NCBI GenBank assembly: GCA_944320675.1
Contig: CALUIJ010000092.1
Span: 1-63,384 of the forward strand
Origin: an uncultured Prevotella sp.
GTDB taxonomy: Bacteria > Bacteroidota > Bacteroidia > Bacteroidales > Bacteroidaceae
DNA length: 63,384 nt
Reading direction: 5' to 3'
The translations under genes and the position numbers were made by a program. Below, piece after piece: positions 1 through 8,485 of the stretch (position 1 is the stretch's first letter; each line of letters starts with the position of its first letter). A model generated the notes under the pieces. It was not told where the DNA came from. It saw only the letters and a program-made list of their open reading frames with translations, and searched no databases.

Positions 1-8
1 AAAGAAGT

Positions 9-63
9 GCCCACGACGATGGCAGTGTCACTTGTGACATTGTGGTCGTCGTGGGCTTTTCTT
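9..63 (+). terminator. Rho-independent terminator of an upstream gene outside the window
   Basis: An 11-bp perfect stem (9-19 with 46-56) continues into an inner 6-bp stem around TGTCAC/GTGACA and is followed by TTTTCTTT. The T-run lies on the plus-strand side, so it most likely ends a plus-strand gene just left of the window. Confidence 0.75.
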
Positions 64-158
64 TGCTTGTGCCGCTTCTGAAATGGGCTTGCGCACATCA
101 AGCCGGAAGCCGTTTTCAGAACAGGGTAACGGCAAAATCCCTAAAAAATCGGTAATGA

Positions 159-190
159 TTTGGCGGTATGGGAGAAAAAAAGTATCTTTG
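159..190 (+). promoter_or_regulatory. Bacteroidota promoter for a putative small RNA
   Basis: TTTG at 159-162, a 20-nt spacer and TATCTTTG at 183-190 match the Bacteroidota -33/-7 consensus very well. No convincing coding region begins within 300 nt downstream. Confidence 0.6.
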
Positions 191-194
191 CAAG

Positions 195-324
195 TACGAA
201 AGAGTTGTTTGAAGCTATGAGGTAAACCGCAGCAGGTCAGAGCGTTCTGAATGTCGCTAAATCGTTATCTAAAATTTCACACTCTTCAATTCTATTCTGT
301 GTATCAATCAGATACAACTTTTTT
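195..324 (+). ncRNA. Candidate small non-coding RNA of about 130 nt
   Basis: Transcription from the promoter at 159-190 would begin near 195. A short stem TGTATC/GATACA (300-305 with 311-316) followed by a T-run (319-324) could end it. The stretch has no ORF. AAAGAGT near 204 and TTGAAG near 217 can pair with ACTCTTCAA near 281-289, so a long fold is possible. I cannot assign it to a known RNA family; 6S-like RNA is one possibility. A CAAAGATA at 337-344, which reads TATCTTTG on the minus strand, could start an antisense transcript. The remaining bases up to 472 hold nothing I recognise. Confidence 0.35.
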
Positions 325-472
325 GATTATCCGCTGCAAAGATACGAAAAAAATGAATAATGGGGTGTGAAAAATCATTTTATCGTCACTGTGGGTATTA
401 TATTTTGCATTTGTTGTTGGACTCCGTACGCCGGCGTTTAGTCTGCCGATAGTGATATTTTACCATTTCCGA

Positions 473-504
473 TTGCCCGTTTTCCGTGAAAAAGATTAAT
501 TTTG
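473..504 (+). promoter_or_regulatory. Promoter of the TPR/AraC regulator
   Basis: TTG at 473-475 and TAATTTTG at 497-504 form a -33/-7 pair with a 21-nt spacer. The predicted transcript begins near 511, which excludes the upstream in-frame TTG at 502 as the translation start. Confidence 0.55.
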
Positions 505-537
505 CAGGCAATACGGATAATGCGACAAATGTCACTA

Positions 538-2223
538 ATGAGAAAAATCATTATATTGGCCGTGGCCGCCCTGTTGGTCACGTTCTTTTACGCTTACGGC
601 AAGATTGACTACGACGGCATAATGAACCGTTGGAGCGGGGCGTCGCTCGCCGAACTGAAGGCCGACGGCAACGCATGCTTGGAGCGCGGGGCGGCTGACA
701 GTGCCTTAGCACTGTACACGATGGTGACAAGCCGCTACGACCCAGACATGGACCGCGACGAGCTGAAACTCTGCGCACAAGCGTTCAACAACGCCGCCTA
801 CGTCTACATGTTCCACCTTAACAATTATTCGGAGGCTTACGTCAACCTGCTTAAGGCGCAGCACATAGCCGAAGACATCGGCTTCGACGACTTCCTGCCG
901 TGCCTTTACCTTAACATAGGCAACGTCTACACTACGTATTACGACAACGACACGGCCCTGAAGTTTTACAAGAAGGCTTTCCATTCGGCCATAGCCGTAG
1001 AAGATTGGGAGATATTGCTCACCACGTTCTCCAATCTTGTGGGCACGTCGTTTCAGGAAAAGCGCGTGGACGAAATCAAGAATGAGGTCTACACGTTCAA
1101 GCGCACCGACATACCGCAGATGCCGATGCTCGCCCACTCGCGCGCAATGGGCGCGGCGGCGGAGGCTTTCATCGAAGGGCGCACGGACGAAGCCGTGGCT
1201 TGCGCGCGCAAGGCCGCCACCTTAGTCGACGCTAAGATAAACCCCGAACGCTTCAGACTGTTTACAAAGATACTCATAGTGCAAATACTTGAGAGCCAAA
1301 AGCGTTACGGCGAGGCTTTGGCCGAAGCCATGAAGGTTGAGCGTGAATCGCACGAAGAGACTCCCGACGTGCAAGAGTCAATCAGCCTCATAATAGCCGG
1401 CCTTTACTCCGAAATGGGCAAGGCCGACTCCGCTTTGGCGTGGCAGCGCACGCAGATGCAGCTTAAGGACTCGCTATTCCGCAACCAGCAGTACAACCAA
1501 ATTCGCGACCTCAACGTGGCGTATGAGATGCAAAACGCCGACGCCAAGCTGCAGCGCAGCGAGAACCGGCGGCGCACGGTGATGGTGGCGCTCGCCATTA
1601 CCGCCGTGGCCACGGTCGTGATACTTGTCTTGGCCTTGGCCGTGATAAGGCGTAACCGCCGCCTCGACCGCAGCAACCACGACCTCTACCGCCGCAACGC
1701 CGAGATAATGCGCATGAACGAGAACGAGCGCAGGATGCGCACCGAATACGAACGGCGCATAGCCGAGTGCGAGCAGGAGATAAGCCGCCTGTCGGTCAAG
1801 GATGCTCCGCAGCCCAAACGCCGGCCGCAAGCCGAGGGAATGGACGACGCCGCCAAGCAGTCGCTGCTTGAGAAAATAAGCGTAGTGATGGACGACGTAG
1901 GCGAAATATCCAAGAACGAGTTTTCGGTCGACCGCCTGTCGAAGCTCGTCGGCTCGAACTCCCATTACGTTTCGCAGGTAATCAACGAGACTTACGGCAA
2001 GAATTTCAGTGCGGTGCTCGGCGAAGCGCGCGTAAGGCAGGCGTGTAAGCGCCTCGCCGACGTTGCCGCTTACGGCAACCTGACCATCGAGGCCATAGCC
2101 GGCGAACTCGGGTTTAAGTCGCGCAGCAACTTCGTCACCGTGTTCAAGAAAGTCACAGGACTTACCCCGTCGGAGTATAAGAAGATAAGCAAGGAGAATA
2201 TCAGCAGACAAGTTGACAAGTGA
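538..2223 (+). CDS. Membrane-anchored TPR / AraC-type HTH transcriptional regulator
   Basis: The protein begins with a basic n-region and a hydrophobic segment, followed by about 300 residues of TPR-like helical pairs. A second hydrophobic segment lies near residue 350 (VMVALAITAVATVVILVLAL). A charged coiled-coil linker follows, then a C-terminal AraC-type helix-turn-helix of about 100 residues ending in a typical GF.S.SNF...FK...G.TPSEYK signature. Bacteroidota proteins of this layout are thought to sense through a periplasmic TPR domain and regulate through a cytoplasmic HTH. The ligand is unknown. In-frame ATGs exist at 520, 529 and 538. I chose 538 because the promoter places the transcript start near 511 and this ATG directly precedes the signal-anchor. 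The two secreted proteins downstream are plausible but unproven targets. Confidence 0.85.
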   Translation: MRKIIILAVAALLVTFFYAYGKIDYDGIMNRWSGASLAELKADGNACLERGAADSALALYTMVTSRYDPDMDRDELKLCAQAFNNAAYVYMFHLNNYSEAYVNLLKAQHIAEDIGFDDFLPCLYLNIGNVYTTYYDNDTALKFYKKAFHSAIAVEDWEILLTTFSNLVGTSFQEKRVDEIKNEVYTFKRTDIPQMPMLAHSRAMGAAAEAFIEGRTDEAVACARKAATLVDAKINPERFRLFTKILIVQILESQKRYGEALAEAMKVERESHEETPDVQESISLIIAGLYSEMGKADSALAWQRTQMQLKDSLFRNQQYNQIRDLNVAYEMQNADAKLQRSENRRRTVMVALAITAVATVVILVLALAVIRRNRRLDRSNHDLYRRNAEIMRMNENERRMRTEYERRIAECEQEISRLSVKDAPQPKRRPQAEGMDDAAKQSLLEKISVVMDDVGEISKNEFSVDRLSKLVGSNSHYVSQVINETYGKNFSAVLGEARVRQACKRLADVAAYGNLTIEAIAGELGFKSRSNFVTVFKKVTGLTPSEYKKISKENISRQVDK

Positions 2224-2233
2224 CAAGCAGACT

Positions 2234-2348
2234 TTTTTAAGCAGACAAGCAGACAAGTGACAAGCAGACAAGGAGATTTTCCTTATTGGTAAGCAACTTT
2301 ACAAATCTCCTTGTCTGCTTGTCACTTGTCTGCTTGTCTGCTTAAAAA
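2234..2348. repeat. 46-bp perfect inverted repeat made of GACAAGCAGACAAG words (class A)
   Basis: Arms at 2234-2279 and 2303-2348 are perfectly complementary around a 23-nt loop. Each arm is itself built from short direct repeats of the GACAAGCAGACAAG type. The element begins about 11 nt after the regulator's stop codon. T-runs and A-runs flank it, so it can act as a bidirectional terminator. A decayed relative with the same words lies at about 51540-51660. Confidence 0.9.
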
Positions 2349-2401
2349 CATGTGATTTTGTTCTTATTCGGGAATTAGAACATTCCTAAACATTAATTCT
2401 G

Positions 2402-2431
2402 TTGCATTTTATTAGATTTTTAATAGTTTTG
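2402..2431 (+). promoter_or_regulatory. Promoter of the 806-aa secreted protein
   Basis: TTG at 2402-2404, a 19-nt spacer and TAGTTTTG at 2424-2431 match the Bacteroidota consensus. The leader would be about 24 nt. Confidence 0.6.
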
Positions 2432-2460
2432 CGACGGATTAATAACTAAAATTAGCGATT

Positions 2461-4881
2461 ATGAAAAGATTTACATTAACCCGAGTAGCCGTCTTGATGC
2501 TCTCATTAGTGATGGCATTAGGCATGACGGCCCAGCCTTTGACGAAGCGTGCAACGCAGCGTAAGGGCGAGCCACTGAGAACCATGAAACAGTATGCAGA
2601 ACGCTTTGCTGACGCGCAAAGGAAGTGCAAAGGCGCGGTAACGGCGAAAGACTTGGTTAAGAAAGCTCCCGCACGCGCCGGTGAAGACGACGCTGACAGG
2701 TGGGAAACCCTTATCTACGAGGACTTCTCGCTCATGACTAAAGGTACCGAGGACGTGCCCGATACGGTTATGTATCCTGAAGATTACGAGACGACGTACA
2801 ACATGTACCTACCTAATGATCTGTTCCATACTCCGGGTTGGTTCGGCTTGGGAGTATATCAGGCAGGAGGTAATGCGGCTCTTAACTATCCCGGATACGG
2901 CGGTGTTCTCAATTCGCCTATGATGAACATGCAGGGACGCATCCGCATGCAGTTGCGCGTTAAGTGTATAGACCGGTCAAGGCCGTTCTTTGTTAGTATT
3001 GCCGCAGGCGGTTACGATTATCCGTTTGACCCGTCTTATACTGATGGCGGACAGATGAATTTGTTTATCTTCGAGCCGGAAGACGGATGGCAGGATGTTG
3101 AAGTGTTTGTAAATATACCTTATGCCGGCAATGATTGCTTTTTCCAACTGAATGCCGCTACTTACAACAACGGAGGTTTAATTGTTGATTATATCAAGGT
3201 AAGTCGCGACAAGGAGTATGTCGCAGCTCCTGACGGACTCGCAGCGGGCAAGTTTGTTACCGACGGGTTCACCGCAAGTTGGGACAAGGCTTACGGCGCA
3301 GAGAATTACCTTGTAACATTATATGAGAAGAAAGTAGTCGGTACGGACAATTATAAGACTACGGAATCGTTCGAGGATGCAAGCATTGAAGACGGGCAAG
3401 TTGTCGGCTTGGGCGACGGCTGGACGGCTGCGATTACCGGCGACGGCTTTACAAGCGAGGCTACCGACGGAAGCAAGGCATTGTTGTTGTCAACAAACTA
3501 TGACTATGTACAGTTTGAGTCGGCAGCAAGCGAGATTCTTGACGGAAAATTTTATGTAAAGAGGATTAACGCCGGTGAGGATTGCGCTGATATGTTATAT
3601 TTCGACATTACGGCCGAAGGACAAACAATGACATGGTATATGTCTCTTGCCGGTGTAAGTGCCGATGAATGGACGGAGGTTTCATTAGGCGGGCTTAGTG
3701 ATTTCCCTGCCGGATTGGCTTCAACTATAAGAATATATAAGGAAACAGGTTGGGGTGAAGCTGGCGTGTTCGCAATAGACAATGTTTGCTTCGAGACCAC
3801 TCCGCTTACCGAGACGACTTGTGTGGCAGAGAACCTTTCTACGGCAGACACTTGCATGGCATTCAACGGCCTTGACTTGAATAATGTTTATTCGTTCACG
3901 GTGCAGTCTGCGACAGCCGATGGGCGCATGTCGGACGTTTCTGAAACATGCTTCGCATACGGTGTTGCCGCGCCTGTCGTAAAAGAGGCTACCGACAAAG
4001 ACCGCCGCGGCGGTTACACCGCAAATTGGGAGCAGGCGGTCAACGCGACAAGCTACGACCTGTACAGCTACGAGTTCTATACCGTGCCGGAGGACGCTGA
4101 GGATTTCACCGTATTCGAGGAGAACTTCAACAAGTGTACAGAAGGAACGTTGGACAATCCCGTTTCGCTCAACAACTATGACCCGGTAATAATCAACGAC
4201 TACACCGACAACATAGGCTGGAGCGGTTGGGGGACACTGCTCTGCAATGGTATGGTAGGTTGTATAAACAACTACGTCGACCTTCAGTCGCCATCCGTCA
4301 ACCTCGACCGTGCCGAAGGCAACTACACTGTGACCGTTGACTTTGTGACTTTGAACGACAATGTTGACTTCGTCGTACAAGGCGACAACACCATGTACCA
4401 GATTGTCACCACTGAAAAGGCCGGCGCCCACACTGCTACCGTTGAAATGTATGGTGGAACAAGCACTACCCGCTTGCTGTTCTACACTTATGACGGCTCT
4501 GCGTTCCTGATAGACCGCGTAGCAATTAAACAAGACGTTAAGGCCGGCGAGGAAATACCAACGACTCTCGGCGTGCAAACGCTTGAAGGTGACGTAACTT
4601 CGGCACGCATAAGCGGATTGCAGGTTAAGTCTGGCTATAAGTATGGTTACAACCTCGTTTCATACTACGACCGTTACGGTATCGTTTACACTTCCGACCC
4701 GTCTGAGACCCAGTTCGTTGAGTTTACAACCACTGGTATCGACTCCGTTGGGACAGAGAATCCTAAGGCGAACCAGCCTGCTGAAATCTACGACCTGTCA
4801 GGCCGCAAGGTAAGCAAGGCCGCAGCCAAGGGCGTTTACATCATCAAGAGTGGCGGTAAGGCTAAGAAGGTAAGGTTCTAA
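2461..4881 (+). CDS. Secreted multidomain protein with a T9SS-type C-terminal sorting domain
   Basis: The protein has a cleavable signal peptide ending near residue 25 (GMTAQ). Two beta-sandwich units with the look of choice-of-anchor J domains follow: 'WETLIYEDFS' starts one near residue 80 and 'EENFNKCTEG' another near 555. Fibronectin-III-like segments come after them ('DGLAAGKFVTDGFTASWDKA' near 260 and 'YTANWEQAVNATSYDLY' near 520). The last 50 residues (EIYDLSGRKV ... KGVYIIKSG ... KKVRF) match the T9SS type A sorting domain pattern. It is probably exported and displayed by the T9SS, of which SprA is encoded at 43353. No catalytic motif is visible, so binding or adhesion is an inference. 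The next gene has similar architecture. Confidence 0.85.
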   Translation: MKRFTLTRVAVLMLSLVMALGMTAQPLTKRATQRKGEPLRTMKQYAERFADAQRKCKGAVTAKDLVKKAPARAGEDDADRWETLIYEDFSLMTKGTEDVPDTVMYPEDYETTYNMYLPNDLFHTPGWFGLGVYQAGGNAALNYPGYGGVLNSPMMNMQGRIRMQLRVKCIDRSRPFFVSIAAGGYDYPFDPSYTDGGQMNLFIFEPEDGWQDVEVFVNIPYAGNDCFFQLNAATYNNGGLIVDYIKVSRDKEYVAAPDGLAAGKFVTDGFTASWDKAYGAENYLVTLYEKKVVGTDNYKTTESFEDASIEDGQVVGLGDGWTAAITGDGFTSEATDGSKALLLSTNYDYVQFESAASEILDGKFYVKRINAGEDCADMLYFDITAEGQTMTWYMSLAGVSADEWTEVSLGGLSDFPAGLASTIRIYKETGWGEAGVFAIDNVCFETTPLTETTCVAENLSTADTCMAFNGLDLNNVYSFTVQSATADGRMSDVSETCFAYGVAAPVVKEATDKDRRGGYTANWEQAVNATSYDLYSYEFYTVPEDAEDFTVFEENFNKCTEGTLDNPVSLNNYDPVIINDYTDNIGWSGWGTLLCNGMVGCINNYVDLQSPSVNLDRAEGNYTVTVDFVTLNDNVDFVVQGDNTMYQIVTTEKAGAHTATVEMYGGTSTTRLLFYTYDGSAFLIDRVAIKQDVKAGEEIPTTLGVQTLEGDVTSARISGLQVKSGYKYGYNLVSYYDRYGIVYTSDPSETQFVEFTTTGIDSVGTENPKANQPAEIYDLSGRKVSKAAAKGVYIIKSGGKAKKVRF

Positions 4882-4885
4882 GGCA

Positions 4886-4979
4886 GTTAAGAATTAAGAA
4901 TTAAGAGTTAAGAAAAATAGCCTTGTCAATATAAACAAAGCATATTTTCTTAATTCTTAATTCTTAACTCTTAATTTTT
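4886..4979. repeat. Hairpin of TTAAGAATTAAGAG words (class B)
   Basis: The left arm (4886-4917, TTAAGAATTAAGAGTTAAG type) pairs with the right arm (4942-4979, CTTAATTCTTAACTCTTAA type) around a loop of about 24 nt. It lies between two tandem secreted-protein genes. Confidence 0.8.
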
Positions 4980-5007
4980 AGTTTGTCCATAAATAAGTTG
5001 GTTTACT

Positions 5008-6789
5008 ATGAAAGCAAAGTTTTGTTCAATCTTATTGTTGTCGCTGTGTTGCGCGTCGGTGGCCGGTGCGGCACAGTCGGCCGTCAGCGAGCGTTACGAT
5101 TTCAGCAAGGGCATACCGTCTGATTTCATCCTTATCGACAACGACGGCAACACGCCGTCGGTCGACGTTACCCGTTATGGCTTCAGCGTAGGCACGCCGT
5201 GGGTGAGCCATTATGTTGAGAAAGAGGACAACTACGTTGCCGCGAGCACGTCATGGTACGCCGCGAGCGGCACGTCTGACGACTGGATGATACTGCCGCA
5301 GTTCACCGTGGCCGATGCCGACGCCGTAGTTTCATGGCGCGCTAAGGCCGACAACGCCATGTTCAGCGACGGTTACGCCGTATATATAAGCGAGGGCGGC
5401 GGCGAAATAAGCGATTTTGATAAGTTGAAACCACTCTTCACTGTTGCCGCGGAGCAGGCCGAATGGACGTTCCATAGCGTGAGCCTTGCCGATTATGTAG
5501 GCAAGACGGTGCGCGTGGCCTTCGTCAACAACAGCACCGATTGCAGCATGCTCTACGTCGATGACATAATGATAGGCACGCCGGCTACCGTCCGCATCGA
5601 GCACACCATGCGCCCGTTGGTGAAGCCGTCGGACGAGATTGTCATACAAGGCAACGTCTCAACCGACTTAGCCGAGCCTGTCAAGGGCTTCACCTTAGGT
5701 TATGGGTACGGCGGCATAGTCCGCACGCTGTCTTTTACCGATACTGTATTACAGCCGGGCGAGACTTTGCCCATAAGCGTTGGAACCGGTGACTCTATCC
5801 CCGTCGGGGAGTCGAGGACGTATGGCATTTGGGTGGAAGCAGGCGGAGAGCGTTATGAGACCGAAGCGACCGTCACTTCACGTTATAACAAGGTTGTTGC
5901 CGAAGAGCTTACAGGTACGTGGTGTGGTTGGTGCATCCGTGGCATTGTGACGTTTGAGAATATGAAGGAAAAATATCCCGAGTCGTTCATCGGCATAGCC
6001 GTTCACGGTGACGACATGCTTGAAAACGAAGAATACACCTCTTATATCAAGACGATTTCTGCCAATCAGGGTTACCCACACTCGATAACCAACCGCAACC
6101 GCGTCATGACGGGCGACCCTGCCGACATACCGACGTTTTATGATAACGCTGCCAAAGGCGACATCCTCGGCTACATAGGGCTTGAGACGGGCGGCGGAGA
6201 CGGCGGCGAGTACACGGCGAAGTCGACCGTAGTGCTTAACGACAACTATGCCGGCGGCCGTTACCGCGTAGGCTACGTAGTGGTTGAAAACGACGTATGC
6301 GTAGAGGGAGACCCCGATTACACGCAGAGCAATTATTACTCAGGCGGTGAGAACGGTCCGATGGGCGGGTTCGAGGACATGCCCGGGTACTTGGCCGACT
6401 ACCACTTCCAGGACGTGGGCCGCGGCACGATAGGCGCCCCCGACGGCATTGAGGGCAGTCTGCCCGAGACTATGAACGTGGGCAAGACGTACACGCACGA
6501 GACCTCGTTCACCCTGCCCGAAGCGGTGCTCAACCCCGACAACGTTTACATCGTGGCCCTTCTGCTCGACAGCCGCAACGGCAACATCGTGAACGCCGAC
6601 ATGCAGAAACTGACCGACGGACAGCCTACCGGCATAACCAACGTTGGCTTAGCGGCCGGTCCCGACCGTGAGGAGGTGTTCACATTGGACGGCCGCAAGG
6701 TCTCTACGGCCGACAACCGTCCGGGCATGTACGTCCGGCGCACGGTAAAGGACGGAAAGGCTACGGTAATGAAGTTTGTGGTAAAATAA
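5008..6789 (+). CDS. Secreted Omp28-like / choice-of-anchor J protein with thioredoxin-like CxxC and T9SS tail
   Basis: The signal peptide is cleaved near residue 22 (VAGAAQ). Residues 28-200 resemble a choice-of-anchor J jelly roll ('DDWMILPQFTV', 'VRVAFVNNSTDCSMLYVDDI'). From about residue 298 the protein resembles the Omp28-related family: 'EELTGTWCGWCIRG' carries a thioredoxin-like C306-x-x-C309, followed by 'IAVHGDD' and 'GYPHSITNR'. The C-terminus (EVFTLDGRKV ... GMYVRR ... KFVVK) is T9SS sorting-domain-like. It is probably displayed on the cell surface. Redox activity is suggested only by the CxxC. It may share a transcript with the preceding gene, although a hairpin repeat separates them. 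Confidence 0.85.
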   Translation: MKAKFCSILLLSLCCASVAGAAQSAVSERYDFSKGIPSDFILIDNDGNTPSVDVTRYGFSVGTPWVSHYVEKEDNYVAASTSWYAASGTSDDWMILPQFTVADADAVVSWRAKADNAMFSDGYAVYISEGGGEISDFDKLKPLFTVAAEQAEWTFHSVSLADYVGKTVRVAFVNNSTDCSMLYVDDIMIGTPATVRIEHTMRPLVKPSDEIVIQGNVSTDLAEPVKGFTLGYGYGGIVRTLSFTDTVLQPGETLPISVGTGDSIPVGESRTYGIWVEAGGERYETEATVTSRYNKVVAEELTGTWCGWCIRGIVTFENMKEKYPESFIGIAVHGDDMLENEEYTSYIKTISANQGYPHSITNRNRVMTGDPADIPTFYDNAAKGDILGYIGLETGGGDGGEYTAKSTVVLNDNYAGGRYRVGYVVVENDVCVEGDPDYTQSNYYSGGENGPMGGFEDMPGYLADYHFQDVGRGTIGAPDGIEGSLPETMNVGKTYTHETSFTLPEAVLNPDNVYIVALLLDSRNGNIVNADMQKLTDGQPTGITNVGLAAGPDREEVFTLDGRKVSTADNRPGMYVRRTVKDGKATVMKFVVK

Positions 6790-6810
6790 AAGAAAAGCTT
6801 GGTTAATGTT

Positions 6811-6847
6811 AGCGGTTTGCCTCAGCGGTTGCGGCAAACCGCTTTTT
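6811..6847 (+). terminator. Rho-independent terminator
   Basis: An 11-bp perfect stem (6811-6821 with 6833-6843) is followed by a T-run. It lies about 20 nt after the stop codon of the Omp28-like gene. Confidence 0.9.
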
Positions 6848-6877
6848 GATTGTGCCGGGGTGGAGCCGGTCGCTGTT

Positions 6878-6962
6878 GCAAGAGGTGGCCTTTCACGTTG
6901 CAAAAGGCGGCCTTTTACCGCCTGGAAGCTGACCTTTTGCGAGCCGGAAGGCCACCTTTCAT
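6878..6962. repeat. 22-bp-period palindromic array, locus 1
   Basis: There are four consecutive units of the AAAAG-N4-CCTTTT type. Their CCTTT elements begin at 6889, 6911, 6933 and 6955, a period of exactly 22 bp. The array fills the gap between the convergent Omp28-like and hipT genes. Confidence 0.85.
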
Positions 6963-6991
6963 GCGGCGTCGGTTTCAGTACGGCTGACATG

Positions 6992-7930
6992 TTATTTCAG
7001 CATGATCATGCGCCTGAGTATGAGGTTCTTGTACGTGCGGCATAAGTCCTCGGGCAAGAACGAGCGGTCGATCAGTTCGAACCATTTCGGCAGAGCCTTG
7101 CCGAAGCGCTTGGCTATGTTGTCGATTACTTTCTCGTCGACGCCCGACGCCGTGATTGATTTCAGGAAGTCGGCCTTGCGCAGCTTCCGCTTCTTGCCGT
7201 TGAGCGTCAGCGCAAGCTCCTCGGGATCCTCGGGCATGACGATGGCCGTCGAGAGCATGTCGTAGGCCGGCGTGAGGGTGTATCCGCCGCGCCCGGGATT
7301 GTATAGCGAGAAGTTCTTCAGGTGCATGTCGGCGTTGCCCGTTATCCATGAGAACACCACCACCTCCCAAAAGTTCACCACGTCGAGCTGCGGAGCCGAC
7401 GAATACCGGCGTATGGCCTTGGCTATCTGCTCGTAAGAGCCCTTGTACTTGTACTCGGTCAGGCGTTCGGTAAGTTGGCACATGTCTTCCATTGCCACCT
7501 TGCCGCCGTCGGCTGTGCGGTCGACGCGGCGCGTTATGTAGCACAGTTCGCCGTCGCTGAAGCGTATCAGGCTGTGCGGCACGACGCTTATCTTTGCGGC
7601 CTCGGCCATGTGCATGGTGAGGTCTTCAAGCTCGGGCAGGGCGCGGTATGAGTTTGTCTGCGGTTTTAGGATGAACCGCCCCCACAGTCCTACGATGGTG
7701 AAGCGGTCGGGCTCGTTGCGCCCGCCGCGGTCGATGTCGAGCGACAGCTTGGCCTGCACGCCGGTCAGGGTGGTTTGGCTGCGCACCACCTTGCGCGCCA
7801 AGTCGCCAAGTTGGGCGCGCACGTATGGCAGCGACGGCGCGCTGCGCACGCCGAAGAATTTGCGCGCGCAGGCCGGATGGTAGTCTTTCTGACCTTCGGC
7901 GAGGTCTTTGTAACAATAAAGGCACTTCAT
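6992..7930 (-). CDS. HipT-like Ser/Thr kinase toxin of a tripartite HipBST module
   Basis: This is a HipA-family C-terminal kinase lacking the usual N-terminal subdomain. The 312 residues begin with a probable zinc knuckle (C3, C6, H18, C21). The TLTG loop (T54, T56) precedes VQAKLSL and occupies the position of the autophosphorylated serines in HipA and HipT. The nucleotide-binding lysine lies in FILKPQ, the catalytic loop is GNADMHLKNFSLY and the metal-binding segment is LTPAYDMLS. The missing N-subdomain is encoded separately upstream at 8035-8364 and an HTH antitoxin at 8486-8692. The order hipB-hipS-hipT matches the E. coli O127 HipBST system, where HipT phosphorylates tryptophanyl-tRNA synthetase. 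The target here is unknown. All key kinase motifs are intact. Confidence 0.9.
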   Translation of the reverse strand: MKCLYCYKDLAEGQKDYHPACARKFFGVRSAPSLPYVRAQLGDLARKVVRSQTTLTGVQAKLSLDIDRGGRNEPDRFTIVGLWGRFILKPQTNSYRALPELEDLTMHMAEAAKISVVPHSLIRFSDGELCYITRRVDRTADGGKVAMEDMCQLTERLTEYKYKGSYEQIAKAIRRYSSAPQLDVVNFWEVVVFSWITGNADMHLKNFSLYNPGRGGYTLTPAYDMLSTAIVMPEDPEELALTLNGKKRKLRKADFLKSITASGVDEKVIDNIAKRFGKALPKWFELIDRSFLPEDLCRTYKNLILRRMIMLK

Positions 7931-7934
7931 ATAG

Positions 7935-8043
7935 AGTTAAGGATTAAGAGTTATGAATTAAGAAAATATGCCAAACCCGTATGGGTGAAACTGTCTTTTA
8001 TGATTAGTTCTACGCATGGCATTTTTCTTAACTCTTAATTTTT
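7935..8043. repeat. Class B hairpin reaching the hipS stop codon
   Basis: The left arm (GTTAAGGATTAAGAGTTATG type, 7935-7966) pairs imperfectly with CTTAACTCTTAATTTTT at 8027-8043. On the minus strand the last codons of hipS (AAT TAA) fall inside the right arm. Confidence 0.7.
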
Positions 8044-8364
8044 ATCAGTTTCTTCCGGTACTACGCTTACCGCCCCTATGCAGTCCTTGCAGCACGCAAG
8101 GAGCAGCGACATGCGGTCGCGTTGGTTGATCTTCCAGCTTTTCTCGGCGATGTCGAGCAGCCAGCCTTCGGGTATCAGTCCGTCGAAGAATGGGAAAAGC
8201 ACAGTGTCGTGGTAAGGCTCCGCCGACAAGGGGAGCGTCAGGCTGACGGACTCGGCGTCGTCAGATTCGAGAAAATCCTTATCGTACTCGAACGTAAATC
8301 CGTTCTCGTCTTCGGTCAGCCGTCCTGCAAGATTGTCGTGAAGGTATATCAGTGCGCGTTTCAT
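8035..8364 (-). CDS. HipS-like small protein (free-standing HipA N-terminal subdomain)
   Basis: The 109 residues match the HipA N-subdomain ('ALIYLHDNLAGRL', 'FTFEYD', 'SVSLTLPLSAEPY', 'LFPFFDGLIPEGWLLDIAEK', 'LLLACCKDCIGAVSVVP'). In canonical HipA this region is fused to the kinase; here it is a separate gene. In E. coli O127 HipBST the equivalent protein HipS acts as the antitoxin, and the same role is inferred here. About 100 nt of repeat sequence separates it from hipT. Its last codons and stop lie inside a class B repeat arm. Confidence 0.88.
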   Translation of the reverse strand: MKRALIYLHDNLAGRLTEDENGFTFEYDKDFLESDDAESVSLTLPLSAEPYHDTVLFPFFDGLIPEGWLLDIAEKSWKINQRDRMSLLLACCKDCIGAVSVVPEETDKN

Positions 8365-8485
8365 GTTTTTTTACGGTTATGGGGTTTTACGGTTATTAGG
8401 TTATGCGGTTATGGGGTTATGCGGTTATGGTTTTTTGCGGTTGTCATGATAAGTTGGATTTTCACCTTTTCACTTTTTCACCTTT
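8365..8485. repeat. Class E (GGTTATGCGGTTATGG) and class C (CTTTTTCACC) tracts inside the hip operon
   Basis: Several near-copies of GGTTATGCGGTTATGG lie at about 8375-8440. A CTTTTCACTTTTTCACC tract at about 8463-8497 follows. On the minus strand the tract encodes the last three codons and stop of hipB (GTG GAA AAG TGA). Confidence 0.75.

Noticed and set aside
6806-7045. Open frame of 79 codons on the plus strand between the Omp28-like gene and hipT
   Set aside because: It reads through a terminator and the 22-bp array and overlaps hipT on the other strand. It has no family resemblance.
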